Shown: positions 29,892 through 39,459 of the stretch, piece by piece
How positions within the stretch are numbered: position 1 is the first letter of the stretch
Layout: the number at the start of each line of letters is the position of its first letter
Origin: Arthrobacter alpinus
GTDB taxonomy: Bacteria > Actinomycetota > Actinomycetes > Actinomycetales > Micrococcaceae
DNA: 64,000 nucleotides
Assembly: GCF_900105965.1 (NCBI RefSeq)
Contig: NZ_FNTV01000001.1
Coordinates: 1,550,001-1,614,000, forward strand
Direction: 5' to 3'
Notes under the pieces: generated by a model
What the model saw: only the letters and a program-made list of their open reading frames with translations
Database searches by the model: none
What the model was told of the DNA's origin: nothing
Translations under genes and position numbers: made by a program

Positions 29892-30560
29892 TCACTCGAC
29901 GCTGGGGCTCTGGTTGTACTTGGGGCTGCGTTCCTGGCCGGTCAGCTCGGCGATGGCATCCATGATGGTGTCCGTGACGTGACGACGGGCCGGCAGGGAA
30001 TGATCCGGCCCCGTCTTCTCAAAGTACAGCGGCTTGCCGAAGCGCAGCGTGAACTTGGCTGGTTTGAACCCCTTGCTGCCGGCGGGTTGCAACTTTTCGG
30101 TGCCGATCATGCCGACCGGTACTACGGGTGCGCCCGTGGTCAGTGCCAGCCAACCCACACCCGTCCTGCCACGGTAAAGGATGCCGTCGCGGGAACGGGT
30201 ACCTTCGGGGTAAATGCCCACGCCTTCATTGCGTCCCAGAATTTCCAGAAGCGTCTTCAGCGCCTGCACGCTGGCTGCCTGCTCGCCGCGTTCCACCGGA
30301 ATGGAGTGCACGGATTCAAAGAACTGCTTCATGAGCTTGCCTTTGACGCCCTTGCCGGTGAAGTATTCGGCCTTGGCAAAGAAAGAAACCGGCCGTGGCG
30401 TCAGCGCCTGCACAATCACCGAGTCAAAGAACGACAGGTGGTTGGGCGCCACAATGAATGGCCCGTTGACGGGGACGTTCTCAAGACCTTCCACCGTGGG
30501 GCGGCATAGCGTACTGATGGTTCCTCGGGTCAATACCCGGGTCAGGTCATAGAGCGCCAC
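29892..30560 (-). CDS. Lysophospholipid acyltransferase (PlsC-like)
   Basis: This 222-residue membrane-associated enzyme has the acyltransferase motifs NHLSFFD near residue 41 (HX4D), and YPEGTRSRDG near residue 120 (the glycerol-phosphate binding EGTR block). Such enzymes transfer an acyl chain to 1-acyl-glycerol-3-phosphate in phospholipid synthesis. The GTG start follows AAGGGAG by 4 nt. It overlaps the preceding HAD gene by 14 bp and precedes uvrC by 3 bp, so all three are one transcript. Which PlsC paralogue it is cannot be told. Confidence 0.9.
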   Translation of the reverse strand: MALYDLTRVLTRGTISTLCRPTVEGLENVPVNGPFIVAPNHLSFFDSVIVQALTPRPVSFFAKAEYFTGKGVKGKLMKQFFESVHSIPVERGEQAASVQALKTLLEILGRNEGVGIYPEGTRSRDGILYRGRTGVGWLALTTGAPVVPVGMIGTEKLQPAGSKGFKPAKFTLRFGKPLYFEKTGPDHSLPARRHVTDTIMDAIAELTGQERSPKYNQSPSVE

Positions 30561-31356
30561 GGACTCCCTTTCCTGAGTTCAGAGCGGTCTCCGAACCGTC
30601 CAGACCAGCCAGTTCGGCTGCCAGTTCCACCGTGGAATGCACGACGACGGAAACTCCTGCCGCCGCCAGCTCACCTTCGGCGGCAAATCCCCACGCAACG
30701 CCGATGCAATCAAGGCCGTTGCTGCGGGCTCCGTCCACGTCCTGGTGCCTGTCCCCCACCATCACTGCGGGCAGTTGGGTGGCGTCTGCGGATAGGAGCG
30801 ACACGTCGCGCAGGGCGGCAGCGATTATTTCCGCCTTGCCCGGGCGGTAGTCCGCGTCGCCGGGCTTGAGGGTTTCATCGGCGTGGGAGCCGCGGATGAC
30901 GTGGAAGTACTCATCGATCCCGTGATGGGCCAACAGCTTTTTAGCCAGCGGCTCGGGCTTTTGTGTGGCAACTGCCAAGGCAACGCCACTGGCCCTCAGC
31001 TGTGCCAAGAGTGTCTTGATGCCCGGGTAAAGCTGCGACATGGCCATGCCTTGGCCCGCGTACCACTGCCGGTACACGGCAATGACCTCATCGACCTTGT
31101 CTGAGGGTACGTCAACAAGGCTGATCAGCGCATCGGCAAGTTTCGGGCCGATCATGGCCGCAAGCACCTCGGCCTCCGGCACGGGCAGGTCCATGGCGCT
31201 CAGGGCATGGGCAATACCACCTGTAATGCCACCTGCAGGGTCAACGAGGGTTCCGTCAAGGTCAAAGAGAACGGCGCTGCGGGGGCTGCCGGCCTCCGGG
31301 GCGTCCCGAAGCAGGCCGTCATGAGCGAGGGTGGGGGAAACAGTAGTCACGTCCAT
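30547..31356 (-). CDS. HAD-superfamily phosphatase (phosphoglycolate phosphatase-like)
   Basis: The 269-residue protein has HAD motif I LFDLDGTLVDPAGG near residue 30, motif II AVATQKPEP near residue 130, the motif III lysine in DYRPGKAEII near residue 172 and motif IV VMVGDRHQDVDGARS near residue 195. An alpha-helical cap between I and II places it with phosphoglycolate phosphatase and beta-phosphoglucomutase relatives. The substrate is unknown. The first 25 residues lie before the conserved fold, so a later start is possible. It opens the operon with the acyltransferase and uvrC. Confidence 0.88.
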   Translation of the reverse strand: MDVTTVSPTLAHDGLLRDAPEAGSPRSAVLFDLDGTLVDPAGGITGGIAHALSAMDLPVPEAEVLAAMIGPKLADALISLVDVPSDKVDEVIAVYRQWYAGQGMAMSQLYPGIKTLLAQLRASGVALAVATQKPEPLAKKLLAHHGIDEYFHVIRGSHADETLKPGDADYRPGKAEIIAAALRDVSLLSADATQLPAVMVGDRHQDVDGARSNGLDCIGVAWGFAAEGELAAAGVSVVVHSTVELAAELAGLDGSETALNSGKGVRGAL

Positions 31357-31372
31357 AGTTTCTCATGGTCAC

Positions 31373-31425
31373 GCCCCACCCTCCCCCATCCATGCCACGG
31401 GAGGCATGCATTCAGGGGGTGGGGC
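31373..31425 (-). terminator. Hairpin after uvrA
   Basis: GCCCCACC...CCCCC (from 31373) pairs with GGGGGTGGGGC (31415-31425), with an inner CATGCC/GGCATG stem (31391-31408). It lies directly past the uvrA stop and before the HAD start. No T-run is seen. Confidence 0.6.
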
Positions 31426-31434
31426 CGGATCTGA

Positions 31435-34323
31435 TCAGGCGTCGAGGACCTCGCGCAGGAACGTGGCCGTGTAGCTTTCATCGCTCTTGGCAACCTTTTC
31501 GGGGGTGCCGGTTGCGATGACCCGCCCACCGCCGGTGCCTCCGTCAGGCCCCAGATCCACGATCCAGTCGGAGCTCTTGATGACGTCAAGGTTATGTTCA
31601 ATCACGATTACCGTGTTGCCTTTGTCCACCAGCCCCTGCAGTACCAACAGGAGTTTGCGGATGTCCTCAAAGTGCAGGCCCGTGGTGGGCTCGTCGAGGA
31701 CATAGATGCTCCGGCCGTTCGAGCGCTTCTGCAGTTCCGCTGCCAGCTTCACGCGTTGCGCCTCGCCGCCGGAGAGCGTGGTGGAGGCCTGCCCCAGCCT
31801 GACGTAACCAAGTCCGACGTCGACCAGCGTGCGCAGGTGCCGGGCTATCGGGGTGAAGGCGGCGAAGAAGTCAGCGCCTTCCTCGATGGGCATGTTGAGC
31901 ACATCGGCGATGGACTTGCCCTTGTAGTGGACCTCGAGCGTTTCCCGGTTGTACCGGGCACCGTGGCACACCTCGCAGGGGACGTAAACGTCCGGCAGGA
32001 AGTTCATTTCAATCTTCAGCGTGCCATCACCGGTGCAGGCTTCACAGCGCCCGCCCTTGACGTTGAAGGAGAAGCGGCCCGGCTGGTAGCCGCGCATCTT
32101 GGATTCATTTGTCTCGGCAAAGAGCTTGCGGATGTTGTCGAACACGCCCGTGTACGTTGCAGGGTTGGAGCGCGGTGTGCGGCCGATGGGGCTCTGGTCC
32201 ACGTGCACCACCTTGTCGAGGTGTTCGAGCCCGTCCACGCGCAGGTGCCGTCCGGCCACCTGCTTTGCACCGTTGAGCTTGTTGGCCAGGACCTTGTAGA
32301 GGATCTCGTTGACCAGGGTGGACTTGCCGGAGCCGCTCACACCGGTCACGGCCGTGAGGACGCCGAGCGGGAACTTCACATCAATGTTCAGGAGGTTGTT
32401 TTCGCGTGCCCCAACCACCGTGAGCTCACGCTTTTTGTCGTATTTGCGGCGCTTGGCCGGCAGCGCAATGCTCTTGCGTCCAGACAGGTAATCCCCTGTC
32501 AGCGATCGAGTGTTGGCCAGCAACTCTTCCAGGGAACCGGAGTGCACCACCTCGCCGCCGTGTTCACCGGCACCGGGGCCAATATCGACGATCCAGTCGG
32601 CTTCCTTGATGGTGTCCTCATCATGCTCCACCACAATCAAGGTGTTGCCGAGGTCGCGCAGACGCGTCAGGGTCTCAATGAGGCGGCGATTGTCCCGCTG
32701 ATGCAGGCCGATGGACGGCTCATCGAGAACGTACAGCACGCCAACAAGGCCTGAACCGATCTGGGTGGCAAGGCGGATGCGCTGTGCCTCGCCTCCGGAC
32801 AGTGTTGCCGACGCACGTTCGAGGTTCAAATATTCAAGGCCAACGTCGAGCAGGAAGCGCAGGCGCGCCTGGATTTCCTTGAGCACCTGGCTGGCGATCT
32901 GGGCCTCGCGGCCAGTAAGCACCAGGTTGGACAGGAACTCGAAGCAGTCGCGCATGGACATGGCGCAGACCTCGGCAATGGACTTGCCGTTGATCAGGAC
33001 GGACAAAGATGCCGGATTCAGGCGTGCACCACCACAGGACGGGCACGGAATCTGCCGCATGTATTCTTCGTAGCGGTCACGGGCCGAATCGGATTCGGTC
33101 TCGATGTGCTTGCGCTGGATGTACTGTACGGCGCCTTCGAAACCCGTGCTGTACTTGCGTTCACGACCAAAACGGTTCTTGTACTGGACAACGACCTTGT
33201 GGTCCTTGCCGTACAGGATGGCGGTCCGGGTGTCCGTGTCCAGCTTGTTCCACGGGGTCTCCATTTTGAAGTCCAGCTCCGTTGAGAGCCCTTCAAGGAG
33301 CCGGTTCCAGTATTCCGTGGTGGCGGTGCCCAGGGACCACGGCGCGATGGCACCCTCACGCAGTGAGAGGAAGGGGTTTGGAACTACCAGTTCCTCGTCA
33401 ACCTCCAGCTTCGTGCCGATGCCGCTGCAGGCGTTGCAGGCGCCAAAGGGGTTGTTGAAGGAGAAGGAACGCGGCTCGATCTCATCGATGGCCAGCGGAT
33501 GTTCGTTGGGGCAGGCCAGGTTCTCGGAGAAGGAGCGGATGCGGCCGGCATCATCCTCGGCAAGGTCAACGAGTTCGGCAAGAACGCGACCCTCGGCAAG
33601 ACCCAGGGCCGTCTCCACTGAATCTGTGAGGCGCTGCTGAATGCCTTCCTTGACCACGAGCCGGTCAACCACCACCTCGATGGTGTGCTTGAACGTTTTC
33701 TTGAGCTTGGGCGGATCGCTCAACTGCACCTGTTCGCCGTCGACCTTGGCACGCGAGTAACCCTTTGCTGTCAGTTCCCTGAACAAGTCAACGAACTCGC
33801 CTTTGCGATCCCGCACAACCGGCGCCAGAATCTGGAAACGGGTGCCGTCGGGCATCTCGAGGAGCTGGTCCACAATCTGCTGCGGGGTCTGCTTCGCGAT
33901 GGGCTCGCCGCACACAGGGCAGTGCGCCGTGCCAACGCGCGCCCAGAGCAGACGCATGTAGTCATAGATCTCGGTGATGGTGCCCACCGTGGACCGCGGG
34001 TTTTTCGACGTCGATTTCTGATCGATGGAAACGGCCGGGGACAGACCCTCGATGAAGTCAACGTCAGGCTTGTCCACCTGGCCAAGGAACTGCCGCGCGT
34101 AGGCGGACAGCGATTCCACATAGCGGCGCTGGCCTTCGGCAAAGATGGTGTCAAACGCGAGCGACGACTTGCCCGAACCGGAGAGGCCAGTGAAAACGAT
34201 CATGGCATCGCGCGGCAAGTCGAGATCCACGTTGCGCAGGTTGTGCTCACGGGCTCCCTTGACCACAAGGCGGGACAAATCCGGGCGCTTTAGGGCAATT
34301 TCGGGGGTTACAGACTGGGCCAT
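31435..34323 (-). CDS. uvrA: Excinuclease ABC subunit A
   Basis: The 962-residue damage-recognition ATPase has two ABC modules: Walker [14 protein letters not shown] near residue 42 and [13 protein letters not shown] near residue 650, each followed by an LSGGEAQR signature. Zinc sites [14 protein letters not shown] and CEACTGDG...CEVCHG are visible. It loads UvrB at lesions. An open frame extends 30 codons upstream (Cys-rich, not conserved), but the ATG at 34323 with AAGGAA just before it and [13 protein letters not shown] matches the family start. A LexA-like box lies 107 bp upstream. Confidence 0.97.
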   Translation of the reverse strand: MAQSVTPEIALKRPDLSRLVVKGAREHNLRNVDLDLPRDAMIVFTGLSGSGKSSLAFDTIFAEGQRRYVESLSAYARQFLGQVDKPDVDFIEGLSPAVSIDQKSTSKNPRSTVGTITEIYDYMRLLWARVGTAHCPVCGEPIAKQTPQQIVDQLLEMPDGTRFQILAPVVRDRKGEFVDLFRELTAKGYSRAKVDGEQVQLSDPPKLKKTFKHTIEVVVDRLVVKEGIQQRLTDSVETALGLAEGRVLAELVDLAEDDAGRIRSFSENLACPNEHPLAIDEIEPRSFSFNNPFGACNACSGIGTKLEVDEELVVPNPFLSLREGAIAPWSLGTATTEYWNRLLEGLSTELDFKMETPWNKLDTDTRTAILYGKDHKVVVQYKNRFGRERKYSTGFEGAVQYIQRKHIETESDSARDRYEEYMRQIPCPSCGGARLNPASLSVLINGKSIAEVCAMSMRDCFEFLSNLVLTGREAQIASQVLKEIQARLRFLLDVGLEYLNLERASATLSGGEAQRIRLATQIGSGLVGVLYVLDEPSIGLHQRDNRRLIETLTRLRDLGNTLIVVEHDEDTIKEADWIVDIGPGAGEHGGEVVHSGSLEELLANTRSLTGDYLSGRKSIALPAKRRKYDKKRELTVVGARENNLLNIDVKFPLGVLTAVTGVSGSGKSTLVNEILYKVLANKLNGAKQVAGRHLRVDGLEHLDKVVHVDQSPIGRTPRSNPATYTGVFDNIRKLFAETNESKMRGYQPGRFSFNVKGGRCEACTGDGTLKIEMNFLPDVYVPCEVCHGARYNRETLEVHYKGKSIADVLNMPIEEGADFFAAFTPIARHLRTLVDVGLGYVRLGQASTTLSGGEAQRVKLAAELQKRSNGRSIYVLDEPTTGLHFEDIRKLLLVLQGLVDKGNTVIVIEHNLDVIKSSDWIVDLGPDGGTGGGRVIATGTPEKVAKSDESYTATFLREVLDA

Positions 34324-34388
34324 TGTTTCCTTCACATCGCTGTCTGCCACGACGCCGGCGTGGCAAGGGCACGGCCGCTTGAGCGCCG

Positions 34389-34418
34389 TGCAGTGCAAAC
34401 TCTTGCAGTGCAAACACT
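34389..34418. repeat. 15-bp tandem duplication in the uvrA leader
   Basis: TGCAGTGCAAACTCT is followed directly by TGCAGTGCAAACACT, 14 of 15 bases identical. It lies between the LexA-like box and the uvrA start. Confidence 0.7.
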
Positions 34419-34429
34419 AGTAAGTGTAA

Positions 34430-34457
34430 TCGAAAGTTCGTTCGAACGCATGCTTGA
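34430..34457. promoter_or_regulatory. LexA-like (SOS) box upstream of uvrA, with an overlapping second copy
   Basis: TCGAAAGTTCGTTCGA (34430-34445) differs at one base from TCGAAC-N4-GTTCGA, the actinobacterial SOS box. TCGAACGCATGCTTGA (34442-34457) overlaps it with two differences in the right half. The site is 107 bp upstream of the uvrA start, a gene known to be SOS-induced. Confidence 0.7.
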
Positions 34458-34473
34458 CCGTGCGCCTCAGATC

Positions 34474-34857
34474 CTAGCTGCGGTCCAATGCCGCCGTCAC
34501 GATCCGCAGGGCCTGAGCCGCTGGCATCCCCAGGTCTCGAACGACGGCGGCAAACGCTTCTGCGGCACTCGCCACCTGAGCGGCAATCACGTCGCCACCG
34601 GACGCTATGGCCGTGCCACTGCGACCGGCTGTGACAACAACACCCGCCTGCTCAAGTTCGCGATATGCTCGCGCAACCGTGTTGGCCGCAACACCCAGGT
34701 CCGTGGCCAAGGAGCGCACCGAGGGAAGTTTGGTTCCCACGGCCAGGTCCCCGGCCGAGGCCAGGTCAAGGATTCGCAACCGGATCTGTTCAAACGGCGG
34801 CACACTGGATTCTGTATCGAGACGCCAGCGGCGCATCATGACATCCATGGCATTCAT
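34474..34857 (-). CDS. GntR-family (YtrA-like) transcriptional regulator
   Basis: This 127-residue protein has a GntR winged helix at residues 15-85 (SSVPPFEQIRLRI, LPSVRSLATDLGVAANTVARAY split around residue 50) and a short C-terminal helical tail of about 35 residues, the YtrA-type layout. YtrA-like regulators usually sit with ABC transporter genes and repress them. Here it is the last gene, overlapping the stop of the second ABC gene by 4 nt, so the repressor would be made only when the exporter operon is transcribed. The start could also be one of the downstream ATG codons (MDVMMRRW). Confidence 0.88.
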   Translation of the reverse strand: MNAMDVMMRRWRLDTESSVPPFEQIRLRILDLASAGDLAVGTKLPSVRSLATDLGVAANTVARAYRELEQAGVVVTAGRSGTAIASGGDVIAAQVASAAEAFAAVVRDLGMPAAQALRIVTAALDRS

Positions 34858-36794
34858 ACCGTGCTCGCCTCTTCCACCAATGGGTCACCAAACTGTGACA
34901 TGTATAGATCGTAATAGAAACCCCTGTGAGCCAACAGCACGTCATGGCTGCCCTGCTCGATGATCCGGCCCTGGTCCATGACGAGGATCAGGTCCGCATC
35001 ACGAATGGTGGAGAGCCGGTGGGCGATCACGAAGCTGGTCCGGTTGGCACGAAGTTTGTTCATGGCTTGGCGGATCATAACCTCGGTGCGGGTATCCACA
35101 GAGCTTGTGGCCTCGTCAAGGATCAAGATTCCGGGGTTGGCGATCCACGCCCTGGCAATCGTCATGAGCTGGCGTTGCCCCTGACTGAGCCCGCCGCCGT
35201 CCTCCGTCAGCACCGTGTCATAGCCATCGGGAAGTGACCGAACAAAGTGGTCAACGTGGGTGGCCTCTGCCGCCTGAATGATCTCTTCCTCGGTGGCGCC
35301 AAGCCTGCCATAGGCCAGGTTGTCCCTGATGGTTCCGCCAAAGAGCCACGCATCCTGCAGGACCATGCCAAATTGGCTCCGCAAATCCTCGCGTGTCAGG
35401 TGCGCCGTGTTGACGCCATCCACTGTGATGGTGCCAGAATCGATCTCGTAGAACCGCATCAAGAGGTTCACCAGCGTGGTCTTGCCGGCACCGGTAGGGC
35501 CAACTATCGCCACCGTCTCGCCCGGCTCCGCCACAAGGGACAAGTCCTTGATCAGGGGCTCGCCCGGCGTGTAGGAAAAATTGACATGGTCAAACACCAC
35601 ACGGCCGGCGGGCTCCGCCAGTTGCGCGGCAGGGCTGTAATCGGGGCTTTGCTCCTGCGCATCCAGCAGGTCAAAGACACGCTCGGCCGAGGCCACACCC
35701 GATTGCAAAAGGTTGATCATGCCTGCCAACTGGGCCATGGGCTGGCTGAACTGCCTCGAATACTGGATAAAGGCCTGAACGCTACCAATGGTGAGCGCGC
35801 CCTGCGCCACCTGAATGCCGCCCAACACGGCAACCACCACATAGTTGAGGTTTGAGACAAAGTTGGTCCCGGGCATGATGATGCCGGAGATGAACTGCGC
35901 CTTGGCGCTGGACTCGTACAGGCGGTCATTGTTTTCCCGGAACTTTTCAATGGCCGCCTGCTGCTGGCCAAATGCCTTCACAATTTCATGCCCCGTGAAC
36001 ATCTCCTCAACGTGGCCATTGAGATCCCCCGTGCTCTTCCACTGAGCAGCGAACTGCACCTGTGAGCGCTTGGCGACCAAGAACGTCAAGCCGGCAATCA
36101 GGGGAACTGCCAACACGGAAATACCGGCCAGCAGCGGGGAAATCGAAAACATCATGCCCAACACACCACACACCGTCAAGGTGGAAATCAGGATCTGCGT
36201 CAGCGTTTGGTTGAGTGTTTGGGAGAAGTTGTCAATGTCATTCGTCACGCGCGAGAGCACATCGCCGCGGGACTCCTGTTGAAAGTGCTGCATGGGCAAG
36301 CGGTCAAGCTTCTCCTCGATGTCCCGGCGCAGCCGGAACATGGACCGTTGAACTATCCCGGCCGTAATGAATCCTTGCGACCAGTTGAAGAAGAACGCCA
36401 CCAGATAAAGACCCAGGACTGTCAAAAGAACGGCCCCCAGTGCCGTGAGATCCAAGCCCTGGCCGGGCACCACGTTCATGGCCGCGAGCATGTCGGCAAG
36501 TTGACCCTGGCCACTGGCACGCAGGGCAGCAACGGCCTGCTCCTTCGTGGTGCCGGCCGGGAACTGCTCCAACATTTTGCCGACAACACCATCGAAGATG
36601 ATGTCGGTGGCATGTCCAAGGATCTTCGGCGCCACCACTGACAGGCCCACCGAGACCGCAGCCATGGCTATGACGGCAACAATGCGCACCTTGTCCGGCG
36701 CCATGAGCCGTATGATCCGCTTGAGGCTGGGCCCGAACGACACTGCTTTTTGCGGCGGCCCTCCGCGACCACCACGCGCACCCATCATGGTCAT
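34854..36794 (-). CDS. ABC multidrug-type exporter half, canonical ATPase site
   Basis: The 646-residue fusion has six membrane helices (residues about 35-340) and a C-terminal ATPase. Walker A is GPTGAGKTT near residue 440, the signature is LSQGQRQL (rather than LSGGQ) and Walker B ILILDEATSSVD keeps the catalytic glutamate. It pairs with the overlapping upstream gene, whose Walker B has Asp instead, giving the asymmetric site arrangement of heterodimeric exporters such as TM287/288 and BmrCD. The substrate is unknown. The N-terminus MMGARGGRGGPPQK is Gly/Arg-rich. The start overlaps the upstream stop by 4 nt. Confidence 0.9.
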   Translation of the reverse strand: MTMMGARGGRGGPPQKAVSFGPSLKRIIRLMAPDKVRIVAVIAMAAVSVGLSVVAPKILGHATDIIFDGVVGKMLEQFPAGTTKEQAVAALRASGQGQLADMLAAMNVVPGQGLDLTALGAVLLTVLGLYLVAFFFNWSQGFITAGIVQRSMFRLRRDIEEKLDRLPMQHFQQESRGDVLSRVTNDIDNFSQTLNQTLTQILISTLTVCGVLGMMFSISPLLAGISVLAVPLIAGLTFLVAKRSQVQFAAQWKSTGDLNGHVEEMFTGHEIVKAFGQQQAAIEKFRENNDRLYESSAKAQFISGIIMPGTNFVSNLNYVVVAVLGGIQVAQGALTIGSVQAFIQYSRQFSQPMAQLAGMINLLQSGVASAERVFDLLDAQEQSPDYSPAAQLAEPAGRVVFDHVNFSYTPGEPLIKDLSLVAEPGETVAIVGPTGAGKTTLVNLLMRFYEIDSGTITVDGVNTAHLTREDLRSQFGMVLQDAWLFGGTIRDNLAYGRLGATEEEIIQAAEATHVDHFVRSLPDGYDTVLTEDGGGLSQGQRQLMTIARAWIANPGILILDEATSSVDTRTEVMIRQAMNKLRANRTSFVIAHRLSTIRDADLILVMDQGRIIEQGSHDVLLAHRGFYYDLYMSQFGDPLVEEASTV

Positions 36795-38560
36795 GCCGGG
36801 CTCCCTTGTCCGTTGAGTTCTGGTTCTCCTTGAGAATCATCACTGCTTAACTGTGAGGTGACGATCTCCTGATAGGTGGGGCACGTTTCCAGCAAAGTTT
36901 CATGGGTGCCCTGCCCCACCAGGCGTCCTTCATCCAGCACCAAAATATTGTCCGCGTCCTTGATGGTGCCGACCCGTTGAGCAACCACGAGGACGGCAGC
37001 GTCCCGTGTCACGGGCTTGAGTGCTGCCCTCAGTTTGGCGTCCGTTACATAGTCCAACGCCGAGAAACTGTCATCGAAGAGGTAAACCGACGGCCCTGCG
37101 GCGATGGCGCGGGCAATGCATAGGCGTTGGCGCTGACCACCCGAGACATTGGAGCCGCCCTGTTCGATGGGCGCATCCAGTCCCTCTGGCATTCCGCGCA
37201 CAAAATCAGCGGCCTGGGCCGTCTCCAGGGCCTGCCAGACTTGCTGGTCTGTGGCCTGCGGATTTCCCATGCGGACATTGCTGGCTACGGTTCCGGCAAA
37301 TAGATAGGCCCTTTGCGGCACCAGACCGATCGAACCTCGCAAGGAGGATAGGGTCAAGGTCTTTATGTCGTGGCCACCCAACTCGACCGTCCCTGCGGTG
37401 GAGTCCAGCAATCTGGGTATGAGGTTCACCAGCGTTGACTTGCCGCTGCCGGTTGAGCCAATGATCGCCGTCGTGGTTCCCGGCGCAGCAGAGAAACTGA
37501 CACCAGAAAGGACCGGATCCTGCGCGCCGGGGTAACTGAAGGCGGCGTCGCTCACCCGAAGGACGCCGTCGAGCCTGGCCACCGAAATGGCATTCGGCGC
37601 GTCAATCACGCTGGATTCGGTGTCCAGTACTTCCATGATGCGTTCGGCACTGACGGCTGCGCGAGGAATCATCATGAACATAAACATGGCCATCATGACG
37701 GACATGAGGATTTGCATGATGTAGCTCAGGAATGCTGTGAGCGCGCCAATCTGCATTTGACCGGCGTCGATGCGCTGCCCGCCAAACCAGAGCACTCCCA
37801 CGCTGGTCACATTGACCACAAAGAAGATCGTGGGGAACATGAGCGAGAGGAGCCGGCCGGTTCTCAGTTGCGAGGCTGTGAGGGCGCCGTTGGCGGTGGC
37901 GAAGCGCTCGGCCTCGTAATCGCGGCGGCCGAACGCCCGAATGACGCTGATGCCGGTGATTTGTTCACGAAGAACTCCGTTGATGTCATCCAGCTGACTC
38001 TGCACTTTGCGGAAGGTGGGGACCAGAACGCGGACGATCAGTCCGATGGCGATGACCAGCACCGGCAGGATCACCAGCAACAATCCGGACAGGGGAACAT
38101 CCTGCGCCATCGCCAAAACGATCCCGCCAACGCACATGATCGGCGCCATGACCATCATGGTGAACGACATCAGGGTCAGCATTTGAACCTGCTGGACGTC
38201 GTTGGTGGTGCGCGTGATCAGTGACGGCGCTCCGATGATGCCCACTTCCTGGGATGAAAACGTCTCAACCTTGTCAAACAGGTCGCGTCGAATGGCCCGG
38301 CCAACACCCATGGCCAACCGCGCACTGAGGTAGGTCGCCGCGATGGCGCAGACAACCTGCCCGGCCGTGATCAGAAGCATCAACAGGCCAAGGTTCATGA
38401 TGACGTCGATTCGACCCTTCACCACACCGTCATCGATGATGTCCGCGTTGAGTGTTGGAAGGTACAACGTGGCGATAGTCGAGAGGAACTGCAGCACAAC
38501 AATGGCAATCAGCGGCCCCTTGTGCGGGGCGAGGTTGCGGGCAATCAAGCGAAACAGCAC
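36791..38560 (-). CDS. ABC multidrug-type exporter half, degenerate ATPase site
   Basis: This 589-residue fusion has six membrane helices (about 10-310) and an ATPase domain. Walker A GSTGSGKST lies near residue 370 and the signature VSGGQRQR near residue 475. Walker B reads VYLFDDSFSALD, with Asp where the catalytic Glu belongs, so this half probably contributes the non-hydrolysing site. The start is decided by AGGAGG 4 nt upstream of the GTG at 38560; an in-frame ATG at 38590 lies before that ribosome site and would be missed. It is the first gene of the exporter-GntR operon. Confidence 0.9.
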   Translation of the reverse strand: MLFRLIARNLAPHKGPLIAIVVLQFLSTIATLYLPTLNADIIDDGVVKGRIDVIMNLGLLMLLITAGQVVCAIAATYLSARLAMGVGRAIRRDLFDKVETFSSQEVGIIGAPSLITRTTNDVQQVQMLTLMSFTMMVMAPIMCVGGIVLAMAQDVPLSGLLLVILPVLVIAIGLIVRVLVPTFRKVQSQLDDINGVLREQITGISVIRAFGRRDYEAERFATANGALTASQLRTGRLLSLMFPTIFFVVNVTSVGVLWFGGQRIDAGQMQIGALTAFLSYIMQILMSVMMAMFMFMMIPRAAVSAERIMEVLDTESSVIDAPNAISVARLDGVLRVSDAAFSYPGAQDPVLSGVSFSAAPGTTTAIIGSTGSGKSTLVNLIPRLLDSTAGTVELGGHDIKTLTLSSLRGSIGLVPQRAYLFAGTVASNVRMGNPQATDQQVWQALETAQAADFVRGMPEGLDAPIEQGGSNVSGGQRQRLCIARAIAAGPSVYLFDDSFSALDYVTDAKLRAALKPVTRDAAVLVVAQRVGTIKDADNILVLDEGRLVGQGTHETLLETCPTYQEIVTSQLSSDDSQGEPELNGQGSPA

Positions 38561-38680
38561 AAATCCTCCTAGGGCCGGGCCCGTGTTCATCCAGCTATCA
38601 ACGTACTCCTGCGCGACCCTAATTGTCAGTGGTCAGGCTGGGAGTTTGCCGTGGTTGCTCATCCACCCCACCGCTCCCCC

Positions 38681-38747
38681 TGACCCGTCAGATAATGCCG
38701 TTATGTCCGCGCATTGCGACATTATCTGACCACTGACCAACGGGTCA
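38681..38747. repeat. Palindromic repeat, family copy A
   Basis: GTCAGATAATG (38687-38697) pairs with CATTATCTGAC (38720-38730), with outer arms TGACCCG (38681-38687) and CGGGTCA (38741-38747). A further GTCAGTGGTCAG at 38625-38636 is the inverted copy of CTGACCACTGAC at 38727-38738. The core ATAATGCCGTT and the inverted CATTAT-TGAC arms recur in copy B at 50183-50240. It lies upstream of the ABC exporter operon. Confidence 0.75.
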
Positions 38748-38760
38748 GGGCCCAGCCGGC

Positions 38761-39459
38761 CTATCCATACAGTTCAAAGGCCACAACACCACCGGCCGTC
38801 ACCATCTGCGTCTGTTTCCTGGCTTGTTCCTCCACCGGCTCGTCCGTGAGCATCTGCAGGTATCGGGCGTGTTCGGCCAGCGAGGCCACAGCCTTCTCGA
38901 TGCTGGCCGACGACACGGGCTGGGCGTGGGTGGGCCGCGGGGACATGACGGCGACCCAGCGCGTCTTGTGCCGTGGCAGTCCCTCCGTCAACAGCTCGGG
39001 GAAGATCCATTCATTGTCTGCGTCCCCCACGGCGTCCAGCACGGCCCTGCCCACGGCGCGGTGATCTGCGGAGTTCCACCGGCCCGGGCCCCATTCATCG
39101 CGGTGGTTCAAGGTCAGCACCAGGTCTGGCCGGACACGCCGGATTTCCCGGGCCAGGTCCCGCCGCAGCGCCACGCCTTCCTCGATCCGCCCGTCGGGAT
39201 GGTCTAGAAACACCAGATCCGAAACGCCGACCTTGGCGCAGGCATTTTCCTGTTCCAGGGATCGCAGCGGTGCGGATTCAGCCGGCGCAAGACCTGCGAT
39301 TCCAGCTTCGCCACGCGTTGCCAGGACGTAGCTGACATGCTTGCCGGCCCCGATCCACTCGGCGACGGCGGCCGCCATCCCATACTCGGGGTCGTCGGGA
39401 TGGGCCACCAGCACCAGAGCCCGGTCCCAGTTCTGCGGAAATTCCAAGAGTTCGCTCAT
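38761..39459 (-). CDS. PIG-L (LmbE) family N-acetylglucosaminyl-type deacetylase
   Basis: The 232-residue zinc hydrolase has AHPDDPEYG near residue 20, the metal and catalytic site of the family, and NHRDEWGPGRWNSADHRAVG near residue 118 (in parts NHRDEWGPG and SADHRAVG) with further ligands. Relatives include MshB and Mca of mycothiol metabolism and BshB of bacillithiol synthesis. It is too short and divergent to be assigned to mycothiol with certainty. It overlaps the upstream methyltransferase gene by 4 nt, so the two are translated together. Confidence 0.88.
   Translation of the reverse strand: MSELLEFPQNWDRALVLVAHPDDPEYGMAAAVAEWIGAGKHVSYVLATRGEAGIAGLAPAESAPLRSLEQENACAKVGVSDLVFLDHPDGRIEEGVALRRDLAREIRRVRPDLVLTLNHRDEWGPGRWNSADHRAVGRAVLDAVGDADNEWIFPELLTEGLPRHKTRWVAVMSPRPTHAQPVSSASIEKAVASLAEHARYLQMLTDEPVEEQARKQTQMVTAGGVVAFELYG

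Noticed and set aside
34324..34413. Cys/His-rich 30-residue N-terminal extension of UvrA (possible extra zinc site)
   Set aside because: It comes from translating the tandem repeat in the leader; the ATG at 34323 has a good ribosome site and matches the family start.
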